Origin: Methanosarcinales archaeon
Lineage (GTDB): Archaea; Halobacteriota; Methanosarcinia; Methanosarcinales; Methanogasteraceae
Direction of reading: 5' to 3'
Assembly (NCBI GenBank): GCA_030666765.1
Contig: DAOUXE010000027.1
Location: forward strand, 1 to 9,000
Length of the DNA: 9,000 nt
The translations under genes were made by a program, and so were the position numbers. Numbering within the stretch: the first letter of the stretch is position 1; the number at the start of each line of letters is the position of its first letter. Below, in pieces: positions 5,651 to 9,000 of this stretch. The notes beneath the pieces were generated by a model that worked only from the letters and a program-made list of their open reading frames with translations, did no database searches and was not told the DNA's origin.

Positions 5651-7075
5651 ATGAATTATAACACCATCATCAACATCATAGGCGCGGTACTGAGGTTTCT
5701 CGGGATGACCATGCTGATCCCGCTCGTGGTCGCGTTCTGGTATAGCGAGGATTATAATCCATTCCTGATCTCCGCGGTAATAACATTTGTAATTGGAATC
5801 GTTTCCGGACTGAAAACGCATGAAATCGACGACCTTCTAATAAAAGAGAGTTTCGCTATCGTAGCTATGGGATGGTTATCGGTAGCGCTGTTCGGATCGC
5901 TGCCATACATGCTAAGCGACATCTCCCCACTGGATGCACTATTTGAGTCGATGGCGGGGTTCACCACCACAGGTTCGACGATACTGCCCACCATCGAAGA
6001 GTGTTCGAAGAGTCTTCTATTCTGGCGCAGTTTTACCCAGTGGCTCGGCGGCATGGGGATCATCGTGCTCTTCCTTGCGATCCTTCCGAAACTTGCGGTT
6101 GCAGGACGCGATCTCTTCCGCGCGGAGGTACCGGATCCCATCGGAGATAAACTGAGTCCAAGACTCAGCCAGACCGCAAAGATCCTCTGGTCGGTTTATG
6201 TCGGGTTTTCTGCTGTCGAGGTGTTTCTGCTCTGGCTCAGTGGAATGACGTTTTATGACGCACTCTGCACGGCATTCAGCACAATGTCAACGGGCGGGTT
6301 TTCACCACATTCCGAGAGCATCGCGTTCTTCCACAGTTCCCTTATCGAATATATCGTGATATTCTTCATGTTCGTTGCAGGCGCTAACTTTGCGCTGCAC
6401 TACTGGGTGCTGCGCGGTGGGGCGGGACAGCTCTTTCGAGATTCGGAGTTTCGACTCTACACTTGCATCGTACTCTGCGCAACGCTGCTGATCGCGCTTG
6501 TACTGTGGAATACCCATGGATTTGATTCGATCCGGCTCGGATTGTTCCAGGTAGTATCGGTCATCACGACCACCGGTTTTGCGACAGCAGACTTTGATAC
6601 ATGGCCCAATGCCACTAAGATGACACTGTTCCTGCTCATGTTCATCGGCGGATGTGCCGGATCGACAGGCGGCGGGATGAAAGTTGTACGGCTGCTGCTA
6701 CTGATCAGATACGGGTACCACGAGTTGTTCAGATCACTGCACCCAAAAGCGATCCTACCAGTCCGGCTCGGAAGGCAGATGGTGCCGCAGGGCGTGATGG
6801 AGTCCATATTATCCTTCTTCATCCTCTATATATTTATATTCGCAGTCGCTTCACTGATCCTGAGCATCGTTGGCATGGATATTGTCAGCGCAACGAGTGC
6901 TGCTGCAACCGCGCTCGGAAACGTAGGACCTGGATTTAACCTCATCGGTCCTGCTGCGAATTTCGACGGCGTTCATCCGATCGGAAAACTGGTATTGATT
7001 CTCTGCATGTGGATCGGCAGACTCGAGATATTCACTGTGCTTGTGCTGCTGATCCCGGATTTCTGGAGAAAGTAA
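5651..7075 (+). CDS. trkH: TrkH/KtrB-type potassium transporter, membrane subunit
   Basis: Integral membrane K+ (or Na+-coupled K+) uptake subunit that normally works with a cytosolic TrkA/KtrA nucleotide-binding ring. It has 474 residues, close to the usual 480. The four M1-P-M2 repeats are visible through their filter loops: AGFTTTGST (102-110), STMSTGGFS (210-218), SVITTTGFA (303-311) and ALGNVGPGF (421-429). Each contains the central filter glycine. The LGGMGIIVLFLAILPKL segment (133-149) and GGCAGSTGGGMKVVRLLLLI (333-352) are also family hallmarks. The ATG at 5651 has TGATC at 5642-5646, a partial ribosome-binding match. No trkA gene is in the window. Its stop codon overlaps the presumed promoter of the downstream tRNA-Ser. 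Confidence 0.96.
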   Translation: MNYNTIINIIGAVLRFLGMTMLIPLVVAFWYSEDYNPFLISAVITFVIGIVSGLKTHEIDDLLIKESFAIVAMGWLSVALFGSLPYMLSDISPLDALFESMAGFTTTGSTILPTIEECSKSLLFWRSFTQWLGGMGIIVLFLAILPKLAVAGRDLFRAEVPDPIGDKLSPRLSQTAKILWSVYVGFSAVEVFLLWLSGMTFYDALCTAFSTMSTGGFSPHSESIAFFHSSLIEYIVIFFMFVAGANFALHYWVLRGGAGQLFRDSEFRLYTCIVLCATLLIALVLWNTHGFDSIRLGLFQVVSVITTTGFATADFDTWPNATKMTLFLLMFIGGCAGSTGGGMKVVRLLLLIRYGYHELFRSLHPKAILPVRLGRQMVPQGVMESILSFFILYIFIFAVASLILSIVGMDIVSATSAAATALGNVGPGFNLIGPAANFDGVHPIGKLVLILCMWIGRLEIFTVLVLLIPDFWRK

Positions 7076-7081
7076 TATAAT
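7073..7081 (+). promoter_or_regulatory. TATA box (box A) of tRNA-Ser
   Basis: TAATATAAT starts 33 bases before the mature tRNA 5' end, which is the proper spacing for transcription starting at or just before the tRNA. It includes the TAA stop codon of trkH, so the tRNA probably has its own promoter inside the end of the transporter gene. Confidence 0.5.
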
Positions 7082-7105
7082 CAAGCAGGGCAATGTCCTT
7101 ATGTT

Positions 7106-7190
7106 GCCGAGATAGCCAAGCGGACTACGGCGCTGGTCTTGAAAACCAGTGGTGCTCTGCGCCGCGTGAGTTCGAATCTCACTCTCGGCG
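7106..7190 (+). tRNA. tRNA-Ser (anticodon UGA)
   Basis: A complete class II tRNA. The seven-pair acceptor stem GCCGAGA/TCTCGGC is perfect, with discriminator G at 7190. The anticodon stem CTGGT/ACCAG encloses CTTGAAA, giving anticodon TGA (7140-7142), which reads UCA and related serine codons. A long variable arm (about 7150-7165) and the T arm GTGAG-TTCGAAT-CTCAC follow. The long variable arm and G73 both fit serine. CCA is not encoded and no intron is present. Confidence 0.97.
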
Positions 7191-7200
7191 TAATCATGAT

Positions 7201-7233
7201 AAAAAAATAAGAGGTGCCCAGGTTTGCGGGCAC
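7201..7233 (-). terminator. hairpin plus T-tract terminator for minus-strand transcription
   Basis: Read on the minus strand, GTGCCC (7233-7228), an 8-base loop and GGGCAC (7219-7214) form a perfect six-pair stem, followed by CTCTTA and a run of seven Ts (7207-7201). It lies 35 bp after the stop of the dockerin-like remnant. On the plus strand the same hairpin is followed only by a TTTT at 7239-7242, so it may also help end the tRNA-Ser transcript. Confidence 0.55.
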
Positions 7234-7267
7234 TGCTGTTTTACAGATTCCAATGATCCTTTTCAAG

Positions 7268-7461
7268 TCATATCGTGATTGAACTTGTCGCAGCCTGCAT
7301 GATCGTCAGTACGTCCGGTGAGTTCACCGCGCCGCCCACATTTACGTCCGCGTATTCGTTACAATCGCCGCTGATCGTGATATCAAGTGCGATCCATCGG
7401 TGTTCGGTTAAGGAGGAACAACCACCCCCAACACAGGAATTCCGGTAACATTAGGCACTTC
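7268..7461 (-). pseudogene. C-terminal remnant of a dockerin-type protein
   Basis: From 7408 down to a TGA at 7270-7268 the minus strand encodes 46 residues that look like real protein: WIALDITISGDCN, then ADVNVGGAVNSPDVLTIMQA, then ATSSITI. The loop D-V-N-V-G-G-A-V-N-S-P-D fits the calcium-binding dockerin/EF-hand pattern DxNxDGxxNxxD, except that the fifth position is Gly. The following LTIMQAA is the usual helix. There is no start codon in this frame, because a TAA lies 17 codons upstream of the aligned part. A different frame just before it reads EVPNVTGIPVLGVVVPP (from 7461) and then stops, so at least one frameshift separates the two parts. Such domains usually end secreted surface proteins of methanogens and relatives. 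I read this as a decayed or truncated gene. Confidence 0.5.
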
Positions 7462-7670
7462 TCAGGTCATCTGCATACAGCCGATAAAGGATGTGAAATT
7501 CCGTATTATTTTTTGTATCTGATTAGTTTTATTTCCCATGTTGTACCAAAGATATGCCTACGTAGCGTGCTTCAATTGACCAAAAACTCAAGGATACACA
7601 AGTTAACGAATCGCTTATGCGCGTGAAATGGTGGTTGGGCAGAACATGTTCGAGTACTATATGGTATACT
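7462..7670. other. degenerate AT-rich stretch, no supported gene
   Basis: I see only very short open frames here. One minus-strand frame starting at ATG 7539 meets a TGA at 7464-7462 immediately before the EVPNVTG segment of the dockerin-like remnant and would join it if that codon were sense. This is compatible with a decayed gene body but is weak evidence. Confidence 0.35.
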
Positions 7671-7778
7671 TCACATGTCGCAGTCCGGCAGTTGCGTCTC
7701 GTGAGGTGAGAACGTGAAACTTGCCGTAACCGAGGTATTCTCTCTGCCGTAATTTACGCTTGCAACCGATATGATCAC
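7671..7778 (-). CDS. 35-residue reading frame overlapping the end of the PurH-like gene
   Basis: A GTG at 7778 overlaps the TGA of the PurH-like gene as GTGA and opens a 35-codon frame rich in Ser, Thr and Val (SVASVNYGRENTSVTASF, then TFSPHETQLPDCDM), stopping at 7671. It has no Shine-Dalgarno site. It could be a tiny gene coupled to the upstream unit, or the remains of a secreted protein, perhaps the same one as the dockerin remnant further down the strand. I do not recognise it. Confidence 0.2.
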   Translation of the reverse strand: MIISVASVNYGRENTSVTASFTFSPHETQLPDCDM

Positions 7779-8275
7779 GATCTCATCCCCTCAAGAATCT
7801 TTTTTGCCTCCGATTCATACTCCACGATATACGCGGACGCCCGGATGGCAAGATCCAGTCTGGTTTCGGGAGAAACACGTCCGGTATCGCGAATCTCTTC
7901 GATCACACCGTCGTATTGATCCGGATCGGTTACGGCAGCTACACTCCGAAAATTCTTTATCGCCGATTTCAGCAGCGCGACTCCCCCGATATCCATGCTC
8001 TCGATCGAGCTCATCGGGATCAGGTTCACGACGACGATTTCAATCTCTCCGGTCGCGATTGCGGCGTGGACTTCCGGATGGAGTGTCTTTATCCTACCAC
8101 CGAGCATCTCAGAAAATCCTGTCAATTCAGATATGCGGCTTACTGGGATCCCGTTTCGTGAGATCTCTCTTACAGTACCCTCTGTTGCGATCGTCTCAAT
8201 TCCAAGATCGGATAGATCGTTTGCTAACTTTGCAAGTCCTCTTTTGTCAGATACGCTTATCAAAGCTTTTATCAT
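7775..8275 (-). CDS. stand-alone IMP cyclohydrolase (PurH N-terminal, MGS-like) domain
   Basis: It matches the IMP cyclohydrolase domain of bifunctional PurH, which closes FAICAR to IMP in the last step of purine synthesis. The AICAR transformylase half is absent. It has 166 residues. Visible motifs are the N-terminal IKALISVSDKRGL, ELTGFSEMLGGRIKTLHPEVH (50-70), VVVNLIP (81-87), SMDIGGVALLKSAIKN (93-108) and a DPDQYDGVIEEI block. Three expected catalytic-type positions are present: Lys63, Asp95 and Lys107. The tyrosine of the usual NLYPF motif is Ile86, and about 25 residues usually found between TLHP and VVNL are missing. The ATG at 8275 is chosen: GGGG lies six bases upstream and PurH proteins begin MIKALIS. 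It is one base from the upstream kinase stop. An ATG at 8287 is the alternative start. The domain call is secure; activity is uncertain. Confidence 0.85.
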   Translation of the reverse strand: MIKALISVSDKRGLAKLANDLSDLGIETIATEGTVREISRNGIPVSRISELTGFSEMLGGRIKTLHPEVHAAIATGEIEIVVVNLIPMSSIESMDIGGVALLKSAIKNFRSVAAVTDPDQYDGVIEEIRDTGRVSPETRLDLAIRASAYIVEYESEAKKILEGMRS

Positions 8276-8276
8276 T

Positions 8277-8864
8277 TCAATCCCCATGTTTGGATATATC
8301 TACATCTTTTCTATGATGCTTGGCTTTACCGATCATAAACTCTACCTCCCTCCGAAATCGGCCAATCTTGTCAGTATTCCTGATGACATGATCCGCAGAT
8401 GCAATCGCTTCAACGATACCCCACCGCATCTCGCGCTCGTCCCGCGCCTTTAATGATTCCATGTTTGTGATGGCATCGGATCGTTTTCTGCCAGTGATGC
8501 GCTTCAGGCGCGTATCGATCGGCGTATCGATCGCTATCAGCACAAAATCACCTCCGAACTCGCGTCTGAAGCAATCCACTTCAATAAGTCCCCTGACCCC
8601 ATCAATCACCACAGTATCAGCCATCCCATGGAGTTTACGTATCGCTGGCACACACCGCTTTGCAATCGCATCCATCCCTTCAGCGGCTCTTAACCGGTCA
8701 GCAAGCCCGCCAATATTCGCGTCATTCGGATCGAGTCCGGATCTCTCTGCTTCTTCCCGCACGGTATCACCCATCACAACCACAGGAATACCGCGCCTCT
8801 GCGCCACTCTTGACGCTTCCGATTTTCCTGATGCGGGCATGCCCACGAACGCTATGATTCGCAT
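8277..8864 (-). CDS. UPF0200 family P-loop nucleotide kinase-like protein
   Basis: Archaeal P-loop NTPase of the UPF0200 family, related in fold to dephospho-CoA kinase and nucleoside monophosphate kinases; its substrate is not known to me. It has 195 residues. Walker A is GMPASGKS (8-15), followed by VVMGDTVREEA (29-39), GMDAIAKRC (63-71), a Walker B-like strand VVIDGVRG (85-92), FVLIAIDTP (107-115), a basic lid region RITGRKRSD (122-130) and the purine-contact-like NT (163-164). The ATG at 8864 has GAGGT seven bases upstream. A GTG at 8870 would sit one base from that site and is rejected. It is the first gene of a two-gene unit with the PurH-like domain, and divergent from tRNA-Thr. Confidence 0.93.
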   Translation of the reverse strand: MRIIAFVGMPASGKSEASRVAQRRGIPVVVMGDTVREEAERSGLDPNDANIGGLADRLRAAEGMDAIAKRCVPAIRKLHGMADTVVIDGVRGLIEVDCFRREFGGDFVLIAIDTPIDTRLKRITGRKRSDAITNMESLKARDEREMRWGIVEAIASADHVIRNTDKIGRFRREVEFMIGKAKHHRKDVDISKHGD

Positions 8865-8910
8865 ATCCACAACCTCATCTGGCGCAACCCTTAACTGTTG
8901 GGATCGTGAT

Positions 8911-8922
8911 CATAACATATTG
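8911..8922 (-). promoter_or_regulatory. possible TATA element of the UPF0200 gene
   Basis: The minus strand reads CAATATGTTATG in the 61-bp gap to tRNA-Thr. A start about 25 bases downstream, near 8892, would leave a leader of about 28 bases containing the GAGGT site (8876-8872). The same AT-rich patch is too close to the tRNA to serve as its box A. For the tRNA, only a weak TTAA at 8891-8894 lies near the right distance. Confidence 0.3.
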
Positions 8923-8925
8923 TAC

Positions 8926-8999
8926 GCCGCTGTGGCTTAGCTCGGTAAAGCGGCTGATTCGTAATCAGCAGATCGTGGGTTCGAATCCCACCGGCGGCT
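8926..8999 (+). tRNA. tRNA-Thr (anticodon CGU)
   Basis: A complete tRNA at the window edge. The acceptor stem GCCGCTG/CGGCGGC has seven pairs including one G-U, with discriminator T at 8999, as expected for archaeal threonine tRNAs. The anticodon stem GCTGA/TCAGC encloses TTCGTAA, giving anticodon CGT (8960-8962) for the codon ACG. The T arm is GTGGG-TTCGAAT-CCCAC. CCA is not encoded directly, since base 9000 is T. No intron is seen. Confidence 0.97.
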
Positions 9000-9000
9000 T

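Noticed and set aside
5752..6141. Minus-strand frames within trkH (also 6457-6822)
   Set aside because: They are antisense shadows of the transporter, whose four filter loops are all in the plus frame.
7387..7626. 79-codon plus-strand frame after tRNA-Ser
   Set aside because: His/Arg/Ser-rich with no recognisable domain. The opposite strand holds the better-supported dockerin-like remnant.
7106..8999. Genomic island between tRNA-Ser and tRNA-Thr
   Set aside because: No integrase gene and no duplicated tRNA 3' end. The only sequence shared by the two tRNAs is the normal T-loop TTCGAATC.

Overview
The window is archaeal. It carries an A-type (archaeal/vacuolar-like) ATP synthase gene cluster, the small archaeal RNA polymerase subunit Rpo11 (RpoL), an archaeal-type UMP kinase and a UPF0200 P-loop kinase. 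It also has tRNA genes without an encoded CCA and AT-rich TATA-like elements in place of bacterial -35/-10 boxes. The subunit order H-I-K-E is that of methanogen-type euryarchaea. A dockerin-like remnant also fits a methanogen or methanotroph relative (Halobacteriota/ANME/Syntrophoarchaeum-like), but that placement is inference.

Left half, minus strand, read from right to left: rpoL (4373-4095), ahaH, ahaI, ahaK, ahaE, then pyrH (927-259). The genes are tightly packed: 43 bp between rpoL and ahaH, a 26-bp overlap H/I, 2 bp I/K, a junction at or near GTGA for K/E, and an ATGA overlap E/pyrH. The genes encode the peripheral stalk (E, H) and the membrane motor (I, K). The catalytic and central-stalk genes C, F, A, B and D that normally follow E are absent, and pyrH sits in their place. 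The first 84 bases look like the 3' end of a convergent plus-strand gene that runs off the edge.

Middle (4374-5244): mostly non-coding. It holds a frameshifted small membrane-protein gene (minus, 4966-4684, DUF5658-like), a short hairpin, and an inverted-repeat-rich segment in front of the next operon.

Right half, plus strand: a UPF0047/YjbQ-family gene and a TrkH/KtrB-type K+ transporter gene, 16 bp apart and probably co-transcribed, followed by tRNA-Ser(UGA). Next comes about 580 bp of degenerate sequence. On the minus strand it contains the C-terminus of a dockerin-type calcium-binding protein, with a convincing hairpin/T-tract terminator after it.

Right edge, minus strand: a two-gene unit of a UPF0200 kinase and a stand-alone, shortened IMP-cyclohydrolase (PurH N-terminal) domain, divergent from a tRNA-Thr(CGU) that ends one base before the window edge.

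I see no phage, CRISPR array or insertion sequence. The most unusual points are the ATP synthase cluster that stops after subunit E, the compact PurH-like domain that lacks the usual NLYPF tyrosine, the single-base frameshift in the small membrane-protein gene, and the dockerin-gene remnant.
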